DNA of 64,000 nt, taken from contig NZ_CP053985.1 of NCBI RefSeq assembly GCF_013267355.1, positions 5,270,001-5,334,000 of the forward strand, read 5' to 3'. The position numbers were made by a program, and so were the translations under genes. The DNA is from Achromobacter pestifer (GTDB taxonomy: Bacteria; Pseudomonadota; Gammaproteobacteria; Burkholderiales; Burkholderiaceae_B). Of the stretch, positions 8,132-16,934 are shown piece after piece (the first letter of the stretch is position 1; each line of letters starts with the position of its first letter). The notes under the pieces are model-generated. The model saw only the letters and a list, made by a program, of their open reading frames with translations. It did not search any database and was not told the DNA's origin.

Positions 8132-8905
8132 GTGGCCCGACCCAAAGCAACACCCGCGCCTGCACCGCAGGCGCCCGCTGAACACGATGCCGCGGGCGCG
8201 CTGGTGCTCGAACGCGGGCATCGGGTGCGGCTGGCGGACCAGCTCTACGGCCAGATCTTCGAGCAGATCGTGTCCGGCGGGTTGAACGTGGGCGACAAGC
8301 TGCCTTCCGAGAACGAGATATCCGAACGCTTCGGCGTGTCGCGCCCGGTGGTGCGCGAAGCGCTGCTGCGCCTGCGCGCCGACGGCCTGATCACCGCGCA
8401 CCAGGGGTTGGGCACCTTCGTCAGCCATGCGCCCGCGCCGCGCCTGAAGACCTTCAACGACGTGCAGAACGTCAGCGCCTATCTGCGGGCCCAGGAGGTC
8501 CGGGTGGCGCTGGAGGGCGACGCCGCGCGCCTGGCGGCGCTGCGCCGCACCGACGAACAGCTCAAGAAGATCGCGGATGCGCACGCGGCCTTTGCCGACA
8601 GCCTGGCGCGCGGCCAGGTATCGGCCGAGGCGGACCTGGCCTTCCATGCCAGCATCGCCGAAGCCAGCGGCAACGACTTCTATCTGGGCGTGCTGGAGAG
8701 CATCCACGAATCCATCAGCGGCTTTATGCGGCTGACCTTGAATTTGACCCGCACCGGTTCGCGCCAGCGCGCGCAGCGCGTGGTGGACGAGCACGCCGCG
8801 ATCCTGGACGCGATCCGCGAACAGGACAGCGAGCGCGCCCGCGTCGCCATGCAATTCCACCTGGGGCAGGCCCGCCACCGGCTGGTGGACCGCGAGCGCG
8901 ACTGA
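8132..8905 (+). CDS. GntR-family transcriptional regulator, FadR subfamily
   Basis: The 257-residue protein begins at a GTG preceded by GAGGAG. An N-terminal winged helix-turn-helix spans roughly residues 30-95 (LADQLYGQIFEQIVSGGLNV, then LPSENEISERFGVSRPVVRE). The helical FCD ligand-binding domain has the histidine/aspartate-type metal positions expected near ADLAFHASIAEASGN and in the late EHAAILDAI segment. FadR-type GntR proteins of this kind usually repress sugar-acid or organic-acid catabolic operons and are released by a pathway intermediate. The palindrome at 7053-7065 is its probable operator. It sits inside the operon, implying autoregulation. Confidence 0.92.
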   Translation: MARPKATPAPAPQAPAEHDAAGALVLERGHRVRLADQLYGQIFEQIVSGGLNVGDKLPSENEISERFGVSRPVVREALLRLRADGLITAHQGLGTFVSHAPAPRLKTFNDVQNVSAYLRAQEVRVALEGDAARLAALRRTDEQLKKIADAHAAFADSLARGQVSAEADLAFHASIAEASGNDFYLGVLESIHESISGFMRLTLNLTRTGSRQRAQRVVDEHAAILDAIREQDSERARVAMQFHLGQARHRLVDRERD

Positions 8906-8954
8906 TCTCTTGCGCCGGCCCATCGCGATCAAACCAACACCATAGGAGACCAGC

Positions 8955-10067
8955 GTGCGAGGGAACGGATCAACAGCGATCGATGTGCCGGTGGAGCAGG
9001 TCCGCGAACAGATCTTGCAGGTGCTGACGGCATGGGGCATGGCGCAGGACCTGGCGCATATCACCGCGGGCCTGATGGCGCGCACCGACCTGCTGGGCAT
9101 CGATTCGCACGGCATTTCCATGCTGCCGGCCTACGAGGAAAAGCTGCGCGCCGGCACCCTGCGCCTGGATGCGCGTGCGCGTATCCTGCGCGACGGCGGC
9201 GCCAGCGCGCTGATCGACGGCATGGGCGGCCTGGGCTATCCGGTGGCGGCGCAGGCCATGAACCTGGCCGTGGACAAGGCGCTGGCGCACGGCGTGGGCG
9301 CCGTGTCGGTCTGCAATTCGCATCACTTCGGCGCGGCCGGCGTCTATGCGCGCATCGCGGTCGAGCGTGGCGTGGTCGGGCTGGTGACCAGCAGCGCCAA
9401 TGGCGTCATCATGGTGCCCACGCGCGGCGCCATGCCCATGCTGGGCACCAACCCCATCGCCTTCGGCGCGCCGGCCGCCTATAACGAGCCCTTTGTGCTG
9501 GACATGGCGACCACCACCGTCGCCGCCAACAAGGTCAAGGTCTACGACTTCCTGGACCAGCCGCTGCCGCCGGGCTGGGCGGTGGACGGGCAGGGCGGCG
9601 CGGTCACCGATGCGGCCGCCGCCATGCAGTTCATCTTCAAGCATCCCGAGGGCGGCCTGACGCCCTTGGGCGGCACCGCCGCCATGAGCAGCCACAAGGG
9701 CTACGGCCTGGCGATGATGGCGCAGATCCTGGGCGGCACGCTCAGCGGCAGCGCCTTCGCCGCGCGCCGCGCGCCGACCCGCCGGCCGGGCGAGCCCGAC
9801 GACGTGGGCCATTTCTTCCTGGCCTTGAACCCCGACGCCTTCCGCGCGGCGGGCTCGTTCGAGTCCGACATGGACGACATGATCGACGCCATGCACGACA
9901 CGCCGCCCGCCCATCCGGACGAACCGGTGCTGGTGGCGGGCGAGCCCGAAGCCGCCGAGCGCGCGCGCCGGCTGCGCGAGGGCATCCCCATACCGGCCGC
10001 GCTGGCCGAACGCCTGCGCGCCATCTGCGAACGCGCCCGCACGCCTTATCTGCTGGACGCAGCGTGA
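8955..10067 (+). CDS. Ldh2-type (malate/L-lactate dehydrogenase family) NAD(P)-dependent oxidoreductase
   Basis: The 370-residue product begins at a GTG seven bases after AGGAG. It shows the family pattern of the type-2 malate/lactate dehydrogenases: TDLLGIDSHGISMLPAYEEK in the N-terminal part, CNSHHFGAAGVYARIA near residue 120, LGTNPIAFGAP, and SSHKGYGLAMM towards the C-terminus. Members reduce or oxidise 2-keto/2-hydroxy acids such as 2,3-diketogulonate, ureidoglycolate or sulfolactate. It fits as the redox step of the surrounding sugar-acid operon; the exact substrate is not determinable. Gaps to its neighbours are 49 and 47 bases. Confidence 0.9.
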   Translation: MRGNGSTAIDVPVEQVREQILQVLTAWGMAQDLAHITAGLMARTDLLGIDSHGISMLPAYEEKLRAGTLRLDARARILRDGGASALIDGMGGLGYPVAAQAMNLAVDKALAHGVGAVSVCNSHHFGAAGVYARIAVERGVVGLVTSSANGVIMVPTRGAMPMLGTNPIAFGAPAAYNEPFVLDMATTTVAANKVKVYDFLDQPLPPGWAVDGQGGAVTDAAAAMQFIFKHPEGGLTPLGGTAAMSSHKGYGLAMMAQILGGTLSGSAFAARRAPTRRPGEPDDVGHFFLALNPDAFRAAGSFESDMDDMIDAMHDTPPAHPDEPVLVAGEPEAAERARRLREGIPIPAALAERLRAICERARTPYLLDAA

Positions 10068-10114
10068 TTCCATTTTCCCGATAAACCCTTGCCCAAGAGC
10101 ACAGGAACAGAGAC

Positions 10115-11860
10115 ATGAGCGATTCAACCAAGCGCAAGAAACCCGAAGAACTGCGCAGCCACCGCTGGTACGGCGTGCGCGACCTGCGCTCGTTCGGCCA
10201 CCGTTCGCGCACCGCGCAGATGGGCTATCACCGCTCGGACTACGCCGGCAAGCCGGTCATCGCCATCATCAACACCTGGAGCGACATCAATCCCTGCCAC
10301 AGCCATTTCAAGCAGCGCGTGGAAGAGGTCAAGCGCGGCATCTGGCAGGCGGGCGGCTTCCCGGTGGAAATGCCCGCCATGAGTCTGTCCGAACCCTTCC
10401 AGAAGCCCACCACCATGCTCTACCGCAACCTGCTGGCGATGGAGACGGAAGAATTGCTGCGCTCCTATCCCGCGGATGGCTGTGTGCTGATGGGCGGCTG
10501 CGACAAGACCACGCCCGCGCTTCTGATGGGCGCGGTGTCCATGGACCTGCCGACCATCTTCATGCCGGCCGGCCCCATGCTGCGCGGCAACTGGAACGGC
10601 AACACCCTGGGTTCGGGCTCGGACACCTGGAAGTACTGGGCCGAGCTGCGCGCCGGCAATATCACCGAGGAAGACTGGCAGGGCGTGGAGGATGGCATCG
10701 CCCGCTCGCCCGGCCACTGCATGACCATGGGCACCGCGTCCACCATGACGGGCGCGGTCGAGGCGCTGGGCCTGTGCCTGTCGGGCGCCTCGTCGATCCC
10801 CGCGCCGGACTCGCGCCATGCGCAGATGGCCAGCCTGACCGGCAAGCGCATCGTGGAAATGGTGTGGGAAGACCTGAAGCCGTCCGACCTGCTGACCGCC
10901 GCGTCCTACGACAACGCGGTGCGCACGGTGCTAGCGCTGTCCGGTTCGACCAATTCGGTGGTGCATCTGATCGCCATGGCGCGCCGCAGCGGCTTCGGCC
11001 TGGACCTGGACCGCTTCGACCACCTGGCGCGCACCACGCCGGTGCTGGCCAATCTGCGGCCGGCGGGCAAGTACCTGATGGAAGACTTCTATTACGCAGG
11101 CGGCCTGCGCGCCATGCTGGTGCAACTAGGCGACCTGCTGGACACGTCGCAGCGTACCGTGGACGGCCGTACGCTGGGCGAGAACATCGCCGGGGCCCGC
11201 ATCTTCAACGAAGACGTGATCCGGCCGCGCGCGCAGGCGCTGATCGAGCGCGACGGGCTGGCGGTACTACGCGGCAACCTGGCGCCCGACGGCGCGGTGA
11301 TCAAGCCGCCCGCGATGGAGGCGCAGCTGCAGGTGCATACGGGCCGCGCCGTGGTCTTCAAGGACTACAACGACATGGCGGCGCGCATCGACGATCCGGA
11401 CCTGGACGTGGATGCCGACAGCGTCATCGTGCTGCAGAACGCCGGGCCGCAGGGTGCGCCCGGCATGCCCGAATGGGGCCAGCTGCCGATTCCGCAGAAG
11501 CTCTTGAAGCAGGGCGTGCGCGACATGGTGCGCATCTCCGACGCGCGCATGAGCGGTACCAGCTATGGCGCCTGTGTGCTGCACGTGGCGCCCGAGGCCT
11601 ATGTGGGCGGCCCGCTGGCGCTGGTGCGGGACGGCGACCGCATCACGCTGGATGTGCCGGCGCGGCGCCTGGAACTGCTGGTGTCCGACGAGGAACTGGC
11701 GGCGCGCCGCGCCGCCTGGCAGGCGCCGCCGCCGCGTTTCGAGCGCGGCTACGGCGTGCTGTACCTCAAGCACATCGGGCAGGCCGATACGGGCTGCGAT
11801 TTCGATTTTCTTCAGACCGAAACGCGCGCTCCGGCCGCGGGCGAGCCTGAAATCCACTGA
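10115..11860 (+). CDS. IlvD/Edd-family dehydratase, sugar-acid (arabonate/xylonate dehydratase) type
   Basis: The 581-residue enzyme belongs to the iron-sulfur dehydratases that turn aldonic acids into 2-keto-3-deoxy acids. Three cluster cysteines are visible: Cys61 in NPCHSHF, Cys129 in GGCDKTTPA and Cys202 in GHCMTMG. Lys131 follows in the position of the carbamylated metal-binding lysine. The MSGTSYG segment holds the likely catalytic serine. The N-terminus ([19 protein letters not shown]) resembles arabonate/xylonate dehydratases more than biosynthetic IlvD. It should supply the substrate for one of the two aldolases in the operon. Confidence 0.9.
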   Translation: MSDSTKRKKPEELRSHRWYGVRDLRSFGHRSRTAQMGYHRSDYAGKPVIAIINTWSDINPCHSHFKQRVEEVKRGIWQAGGFPVEMPAMSLSEPFQKPTTMLYRNLLAMETEELLRSYPADGCVLMGGCDKTTPALLMGAVSMDLPTIFMPAGPMLRGNWNGNTLGSGSDTWKYWAELRAGNITEEDWQGVEDGIARSPGHCMTMGTASTMTGAVEALGLCLSGASSIPAPDSRHAQMASLTGKRIVEMVWEDLKPSDLLTAASYDNAVRTVLALSGSTNSVVHLIAMARRSGFGLDLDRFDHLARTTPVLANLRPAGKYLMEDFYYAGGLRAMLVQLGDLLDTSQRTVDGRTLGENIAGARIFNEDVIRPRAQALIERDGLAVLRGNLAPDGAVIKPPAMEAQLQVHTGRAVVFKDYNDMAARIDDPDLDVDADSVIVLQNAGPQGAPGMPEWGQLPIPQKLLKQGVRDMVRISDARMSGTSYGACVLHVAPEAYVGGPLALVRDGDRITLDVPARRLELLVSDEELAARRAAWQAPPPRFERGYGVLYLKHIGQADTGCDFDFLQTETRAPAAGEPEIH

Positions 11861-11907
11861 CCCGGACACCGGGCGCACATACTAAAAAATCCACGGAGGA
11901 GACAACC

Positions 11908-12903
11908 ATGCAACAGAAAAAACCGGCGGCGCGCGTACGCCTGGCCGTCCTGGCGGCTGCGGGGGCGATGGCCATGCTGCCAGGCGTGCTGATGGCGCAG
12001 GGCGCGGCCTGGCCCACCAAGCAACTCAAGCTGGTGGTGCCGTTTCCGGCAGGCGGCAGCACCGACTCGGTGGGCCGCTTGTTGGCGGCCGAGCTGTCCA
12101 AGGAACTGGGCCAGACCGTGGTGGTCGAGAACAAGGGCGGGGCCAACGGCAACATCGGCTCGGACATGGTGGCCAAGGCCGAGCCTGACGGCTACACGCT
12201 GCTGCTGTCGGGCGTGGGCTCCAACGCCATCAGCTATGCGGTCTACCAGAACATGCCGTACCGCAATAGCGACTTCGCGCATGTCTCGTTGCTAGCCACC
12301 GGCCCCAATGTGCTGGTGGCCAACAACGATTTTCCGGGCAAGACCTTCGCGGACTTCATCAAGCTGGTGCGCGAAAATCCGGGCAAGTACACGCACGCGA
12401 GTTCGGGTAGCGGTTCCTCCGGCCACTTGGCCATGGAAATGCTGGAGCAGGATGCCAAGATCGACCTGGTGCACGTGCCCTACAAGGGCGGCGCGGCCGC
12501 CATCACCGACATGATCGGGGGGCGCGTGCAGGTGATGTTCCTGAACCAGGACACGCTGCTGCCGCAAGTCAGCTCGGGCAAGCTGCGTGCATTGGCCGTG
12601 GCCAGCGCCAAGCGCAACCCGGCGTATCCCGACACGCCCACGGTGGCGGAATCGGGCTACCCGGGTTTTTCCGCCGAGTCCTGGTTCGGCTTGTCGGCGC
12701 CGGCGAAGACGCCGCCCGCCGTGATCCAGCGGCTGAACCAGGCGACGGTGAAGGCCCTGTCCTCGCCCGACATCCGGCAGAAGCTGGAGAGCGTCGGTTT
12801 CGTGGTGGTGGCGGACGACCCGAAGTCGTTCTCGGCGTTCGTGGATAACGAGATCGCGAAGTGGGGCAAGGCGGCCAAGGCCTCGGGCGCAAAAATGGAC
12901 TGA
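11908..12903 (+). CDS. Bug-family (TctC-like) periplasmic solute-binding protein
   Basis: The 331-residue receptor starts after GGAGGAGA. A signal peptide (cleavage probably after LMA near residue 30) precedes WPTKQLKLVVPFPAGGSTDS. ENKGGANGNIGSDMVAKAEPD and HVPYKGGAAAITDMIGG are standard Bug signatures. It is embedded in the catabolic operon between the dehydratase and the HpaI-type aldolase, so it probably captures the operon's substrate in the periplasm. Its membrane partners are not encoded nearby. Confidence 0.93.
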   Translation: MQQKKPAARVRLAVLAAAGAMAMLPGVLMAQGAAWPTKQLKLVVPFPAGGSTDSVGRLLAAELSKELGQTVVVENKGGANGNIGSDMVAKAEPDGYTLLLSGVGSNAISYAVYQNMPYRNSDFAHVSLLATGPNVLVANNDFPGKTFADFIKLVRENPGKYTHASSGSGSSGHLAMEMLEQDAKIDLVHVPYKGGAAAITDMIGGRVQVMFLNQDTLLPQVSSGKLRALAVASAKRNPAYPDTPTVAESGYPGFSAESWFGLSAPAKTPPAVIQRLNQATVKALSSPDIRQKLESVGFVVVADDPKSFSAFVDNEIAKWGKAAKASGAKMD

Positions 12904-12909
12904 ATGCGC

Positions 12910-12943
12910 GGCCGGGCTTGCAGGCCCGGCCTGACCTATTTTT
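12910..12943 (+). terminator. Hairpin with distal T-run between bug and the HpaI-type aldolase gene
   Basis: The stem GGCCGGGC/GCCCGGCC is followed seven bases later by a five-T run. The gap between stem and T-run is longer than in a classical terminator, so partial attenuation before the aldolase gene is more likely than a full stop. Confidence 0.45.
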
Positions 12944-12964
12944 CTTGATGAAGTGAAGACGGCA

Positions 12965-13732
12965 ATGAACTCACCCTTACCCAACCGTTTCCGGCAACGC
13001 ATCCTGGCGCGCGAACGGCTCATCGGATTCTGGATGTGCATGTCCAGCCACATCACGGCCGAGCTCGTGGGACTGGCCAATTTTGACTGGCTGCTGCTGG
13101 ACGGCGAGCACTCGCCCAACGAGGTGCCGATGTTCCTGCAGCAGCTGCAGGCCCTGCAGGGCAGCGCCAGCGCCGCCGTGGGGCGGCCGTCGTGGAATGA
13201 TCCGGTGGAGATCAAGCGGCTGTTGGACATCGGCTTCTACAACCTGCTGATTCCGTTCATCGAATCCGAAGAGGACGCGCGCCGCGCCGTGGCCGCCACG
13301 CGCTATCCGCCGCAGGGCATGCGCGGCGTGGCGGGCGCGCAGCGCAGCAACCGCTACGGCACGGTGCCGGATTATCTGCACACCATCAACGACAACATCT
13401 GCGTGCTGCTGCAGATAGAAAGCCGTCCGGGCATAGACGCGGTGGACGAGATCGCCTCCGTGGAAGGCGTGGACGGCGTGTTCATCGGGCCGTCCGATCT
13501 GGCAGCGGCGCTGGGCCATATCGGCAACCCGGGCCATCCCGAAGTCCAGGAGGCCATCCGCCACCTGTACCAGCGGGTGTCGGCCCAGGGCAAGGCGGTG
13601 GGCATCCTGGCGCCGGTGCATGCGGATGCGCGGCGCTACCTGGACATGGGCATGCACTTCGTGGCGGTGGGCACCGATCTGGGCGTGTTCAAGCAGGCGA
13701 CGTTTGCCTTGCGCGAGGCCTTTCCGACCTGA
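12965..13732 (+). CDS. HpaI/HpcH-family class II aldolase (2-keto-3-deoxy-acid aldolase)
   Basis: The 255-residue enzyme is a metal-dependent pyruvate aldolase. Catalytic and metal residues fall where the family expects them: His49 in DGEHSPNE, Arg74 in VGRPSW, Glu152 in QIESRPG and Asp178 in GPSDLAAALG. Relatives cleave 2-keto-3-deoxy-rhamnonate or 4-hydroxy-2-keto-heptanedioate to pyruvate plus an aldehyde. The ATG at 12965 was chosen; a GTG four codons earlier is possible. As last gene of the operon it probably performs the final C-C cleavage after the IlvD-type dehydratase (inference). It ends six bases from convergent lysA. Confidence 0.9.
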   Translation: MNSPLPNRFRQRILARERLIGFWMCMSSHITAELVGLANFDWLLLDGEHSPNEVPMFLQQLQALQGSASAAVGRPSWNDPVEIKRLLDIGFYNLLIPFIESEEDARRAVAATRYPPQGMRGVAGAQRSNRYGTVPDYLHTINDNICVLLQIESRPGIDAVDEIASVEGVDGVFIGPSDLAAALGHIGNPGHPEVQEAIRHLYQRVSAQGKAVGILAPVHADARRYLDMGMHFVAVGTDLGVFKQATFALREAFPT

Positions 13733-13738
13733 TGATGC

Positions 13739-14974
13739 TCAGGCGTCTTCCAGCGCCAGCAGTTCGCTGACCGTCTGGCGGCGGCGGATCAGGCGGGCCG
13801 TACCGTTGTCCAACAGCACTTCCGGCGCCAGCGGGCGGCTGTTGTAGTTCGAGGACATCGACGAGCCATAGGCGCCCGCGTCGTGGAACACCAGGAAATC
13901 GCCGATGCGCGGCTGCGGCAACAGCTGGTCCGACACGACGCCGCCGGCGTCCTGGGTGAACACGTCGCCCGATTCGCATAGCGGGCCGGCCACGGCGATG
14001 CGGGTTTCGGCCACGCCCTGCGGCCGGCTGCCGTCGGGCGCGTGCACCGAGATCTGGTGGTAGCTGCCGTACATGGCCGGACGCATCAGGTCGTTGAAGC
14101 CCGCGTCGACCAGCGCGAAGTCGCGCTCCGGGCGGCGGTTGATGGCATGCACTTCCGACACCAGCGCGCCGGCTTCGGCGACCAGGAAGCGGCCCGGCTC
14201 GATCTCCAGGCGGATCTCGTGGCCCAAACGTTCGGCGATGCGCTTGCGCGCCGCGTCCCATTGTTCGAAGTAGTGGTCGCAATCGATGCGGGCGTCGCCT
14301 TCGCGGTAGGGGATGGACAGGCCGCCGCCGGCGGAAATGGCTTCGATGTCGTGGTCCAGCGAGGCCACCACGTCGACCATGGCGTCGCACACGCTGGACA
14401 GGTGGGCGTAGTCCACGCCCGAGCCGATATGCATGTGGATGCCGACCAGCTTCAGGCCGTGGCGGCGCACGATGGCCATGGCTTGCGCCACGTCGCCGAT
14501 CCAGATGCCGTGCTTGCTTTGCGGGCCGCCGGTATTGGTCTTGTTGCTATGGCCATGGCCGAAGCCCGGATTGATGCGCAGCCAGACGCGATGGCCGGGC
14601 GAGGCCTGGCCGACGCGGGCCAGCATGTCCAGCGAGCCGGCGTTCACCGTGATGCCGTGCTTGAGCACGGTGGCCAGCGTGGCGTGGTCGATCAGGTCCG
14701 CGGTGAAGACGATGCCTTCCGGCTCGCCCTGGGGCTGGAAGCCGGCGGCCAGGCTGCGCTCGATCTCGCCCAGCGAGACGGCGTCCACCACGGCGCCCTC
14801 GGCGCGCATCAGGCGCAGGATGTGCAGGTTGGAGCAGGCCTTCTGCGCGTAGCGGATGGTGTCGAAGCGGCGCAGTTGCGCGATGCGTTCGCGGATGACG
14901 GCGGCGTCGTATACCCACAGCGGCGTGCCGTGTTCGGCGGCGAGTTGGGTGAGTTGGCGCGGATCGAAGGCCAT
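13739..14974 (-). CDS. lysA: Diaminopimelate decarboxylase
   Basis: LysA decarboxylates meso-diaminopimelate to lysine with pyridoxal phosphate. The 411-residue product has the PLP lysine Lys45 in YAQKAC, the RINPGFGHGHSNKTNTGG segment, HMHIGSG, the phosphate-binding EPGR and the catalytic CESGDVF motif. The ATG at 14974 yields a start (MAFDPRQLTQ) that precedes the barrel directly. A divergently transcribed LysR gene starts 112 bases away, the same arrangement as lysA/lysR in enterobacteria, so activation by that regulator is expected. Confidence 0.95.
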   Translation of the reverse strand: MAFDPRQLTQLAAEHGTPLWVYDAAVIRERIAQLRRFDTIRYAQKACSNLHILRLMRAEGAVVDAVSLGEIERSLAAGFQPQGEPEGIVFTADLIDHATLATVLKHGITVNAGSLDMLARVGQASPGHRVWLRINPGFGHGHSNKTNTGGPQSKHGIWIGDVAQAMAIVRRHGLKLVGIHMHIGSGVDYAHLSSVCDAMVDVVASLDHDIEAISAGGGLSIPYREGDARIDCDHYFEQWDAARKRIAERLGHEIRLEIEPGRFLVAEAGALVSEVHAINRRPERDFALVDAGFNDLMRPAMYGSYHQISVHAPDGSRPQGVAETRIAVAGPLCESGDVFTQDAGGVVSDQLLPQPRIGDFLVFHDAGAYGSSMSSNYNSRPLAPEVLLDNGTARLIRRRQTVSELLALEDA

Positions 14975-15086
14975 GGCGGGCGAAACCTTAGGGAATGGAA
15001 AACAAGGCGGCATGATGCCCGGCTTCCGTCATCCAGTAAAATGCTTAAAGTTCCCTCATCGATTCATTCTTGATATGGAGCAGGCG

Positions 15087-16040
15087 ATGCTGACGCATCG
15101 GCATATCGAAGTCTTCCGCGCGGTGATGATCGCCGGCAGCGTGACCAAGGCCGCCGAGCTGCTGGGCTCGTCCCAGCCGACCGTGAGCCGCGAGCTGGCG
15201 CGCATGGAGCAGGGCGTCGGTTTTGCGCTGTTCGACCGGGTGGCGGGGCGGCTGCGCCCCACTATGCCGGGCCTGGCGCTGTTCGACGAGGTCCGCCAGT
15301 CCTACGCCGGCCTGGAGCGGGTCGCCTCGGCCGCTGCGCGCCTACGGGCCTACAAGGGCGGGCAGTTGGCGGTGATCGCCTTGCCGGCCTTTTCCCATTC
15401 GATCTTGCCGGACGCGTTCCGGCGCTTCCATGACCGCCATCCCGGGGTGAGCCTGGCCGTCGAGACGCAGGAATCGCCATTCCTGGAAGAGTGGCTCAGC
15501 GCGCAGCGCTACGACCTGGGCCTGACCGAGCACGACGCCGCGCCGGCCGGCACGCGCGTGGAGCCGTTGCTGCAGGTGGATGAGGTTTGCGTGCTGCCCG
15601 ACGGCCATGCGCTGCTGGCCAAGTCGCGCATCGAACTGCCGGATTTCGAAGGGCAGGCGTTCGTCAGCCTGTCCTCCAGCGACCCCTACCGGATCCAGAT
15701 CGACGAAGCGTTTGCCGAAGCCGGCGTGTTGCGGCGATCCATCGTCGAAACTCCGACTGCCGTTTCCGTGTGCACGTTCGTGCGCCAAGGATTGGGCCTG
15801 GCCATCGTGAACCCGCTGACCGCGCTGGATTTCGTGGGCCGGGGCCTGCATATCCGTCCCTTGGCGCGCTCGTTTCCGTTTCGGGTCAGCGTGGTGTTGC
15901 CAGAGCATCGTCCCGGCAATCCCCTGGTCGGCGGGCTGATGGCGTCGCTGCGCGAGGCGGCGGGGGCGGCCGAGAGCCGCCTGGCCTCAAGCCTGGATCA
16001 AGGCACGCCGCGCAGCCGCCGCTCCGCCGCCAGCCGATAG
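15087..16040 (+). CDS. lysR: LysR-family regulator, probably of lysA
   Basis: The 317-residue protein has the N-terminal LysR helix-turn-helix (MLTHRHIEVFRAVMIAGSVT, then ELLGSSQPTVSRELARME), followed by a two-lobed effector domain (KGGQLAVIALPAFSHSILPD onward). The ATG at 15087 is six bases after GGAG; another ATG four codons upstream is possible. Because it is divergent from lysA and resembles LysR itself, activation of lysA in response to diaminopimelate is likely. Its last 43 bases overlap the end of the convergent catalase-like gene. Confidence 0.88.
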   Translation: MLTHRHIEVFRAVMIAGSVTKAAELLGSSQPTVSRELARMEQGVGFALFDRVAGRLRPTMPGLALFDEVRQSYAGLERVASAAARLRAYKGGQLAVIALPAFSHSILPDAFRRFHDRHPGVSLAVETQESPFLEEWLSAQRYDLGLTEHDAAPAGTRVEPLLQVDEVCVLPDGHALLAKSRIELPDFEGQAFVSLSSSDPYRIQIDEAFAEAGVLRRSIVETPTAVSVCTFVRQGLGLAIVNPLTALDFVGRGLHIRPLARSFPFRVSVVLPEHRPGNPLVGGLMASLREAAGAAESRLASSLDQGTPRSRRSAASR

Positions 16041-16897
16041 GCCTGCAAACGCACCGTCAGCAGCGGGTCGCCTGCGAACTCGATGCCGGCCGGCAGGATG
16101 GACGGGTCGAACACCAGGGCGCGCTGCGCGTCCTGATCTGGCGCGATGCGCTCCAGGATCAGGTATCCCAGGAGCATCGAGCCGGCGTGGCCGGGCCAGG
16201 CGGTGGACAGATCATCCGCCGCGCCTTGCTCCGGCGCCGGCGTGAATGCCAGTTCCAGCGCCACCGGACCCGCCGCGATTACGTGGCGCAAGGCCTCGTC
16301 CATACAGTCCGGACCGGCCAGGGCCTTGCCTGCGCCGTCCGCGTGCTTGCCCGTGATCGTCAGCCTTCCGGTTCGCGTCCGGCCGTCCGCAGCGGCCAGG
16401 CGGTAGGGATGGAGCATGTGGTAGGTGCGGGAGGCGTAGCCCGCGGGCTGGGTGTCTTGCCGCAGTTGGCCGAAGCGTTGGGCCTCCGGGTTGGCCGCCA
16501 GGTGGGCTTGCAGCGACTCGGGGGCTGCCTGCTGCGCGTTCAATGCCTGTATGAAGGCGAGAAAGGTCTCCGGGTCGCGCGCGGGAAAACCTTCGAGCGA
16601 GTGGCCGACGAGCACCAACTGGGAATCCTGTCCGATCCGCAGCGCCAAGCCGCGCGGTTCGGCTGCCGGACTGTCCTGGGCGATCCGCGGGTCGGGGCCA
16701 GAGTCCGAGAAGCGGACGATGAGCGGCTGGTCCGCGCCGTCGAACAAGGGCGCGGCGCAGATTTGCGCTGCCCGGGGCACGCCGAGGAACCTGCCTTCCA
16801 CAAGCAGGCCGCGCGCATGATTGACGCGACAGCCCGGCGGGACGTTGGCACCCGCATGGAGCGCGTCGATCAGTCCCGCGGCTATTGGCTGCGGCAT
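15998..16897 (-). CDS. Catalase-like haem protein (SrpA-type mini-catalase/peroxidase)
   Basis: At 299 residues this is a minimal catalase fold lacking the flavodoxin-like and wrapping domains of full catalases. The distal His lies in NHARGLLVEGRF, then VRFSDSGPDP, HSLEGFPARDPETFLAF and the proximal haem-tyrosine segment DPLLTVRLQAYRLAAERR. Such proteins usually act as peroxidases with organic substrates rather than as efficient catalases. It follows an aldehyde dehydrogenase gene by 37 bases on the same strand and probably belongs to its operon, where it could deal with peroxide from the GMC enzyme (inference). Confidence 0.82.
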   Translation of the reverse strand: MPQPIAAGLIDALHAGANVPPGCRVNHARGLLVEGRFLGVPRAAQICAAPLFDGADQPLIVRFSDSGPDPRIAQDSPAAEPRGLALRIGQDSQLVLVGHSLEGFPARDPETFLAFIQALNAQQAAPESLQAHLAANPEAQRFGQLRQDTQPAGYASRTYHMLHPYRLAAADGRTRTGRLTITGKHADGAGKALAGPDCMDEALRHVIAAGPVALELAFTPAPEQGAADDLSTAWPGHAGSMLLGYLILERIAPDQDAQRALVFDPSILPAGIEFAGDPLLTVRLQAYRLAAERRLRGVP

Positions 16898-16934
16898 GGG
16901 GGGGCTCCTGTTTTTCGGTGAGTATTCACATCCA

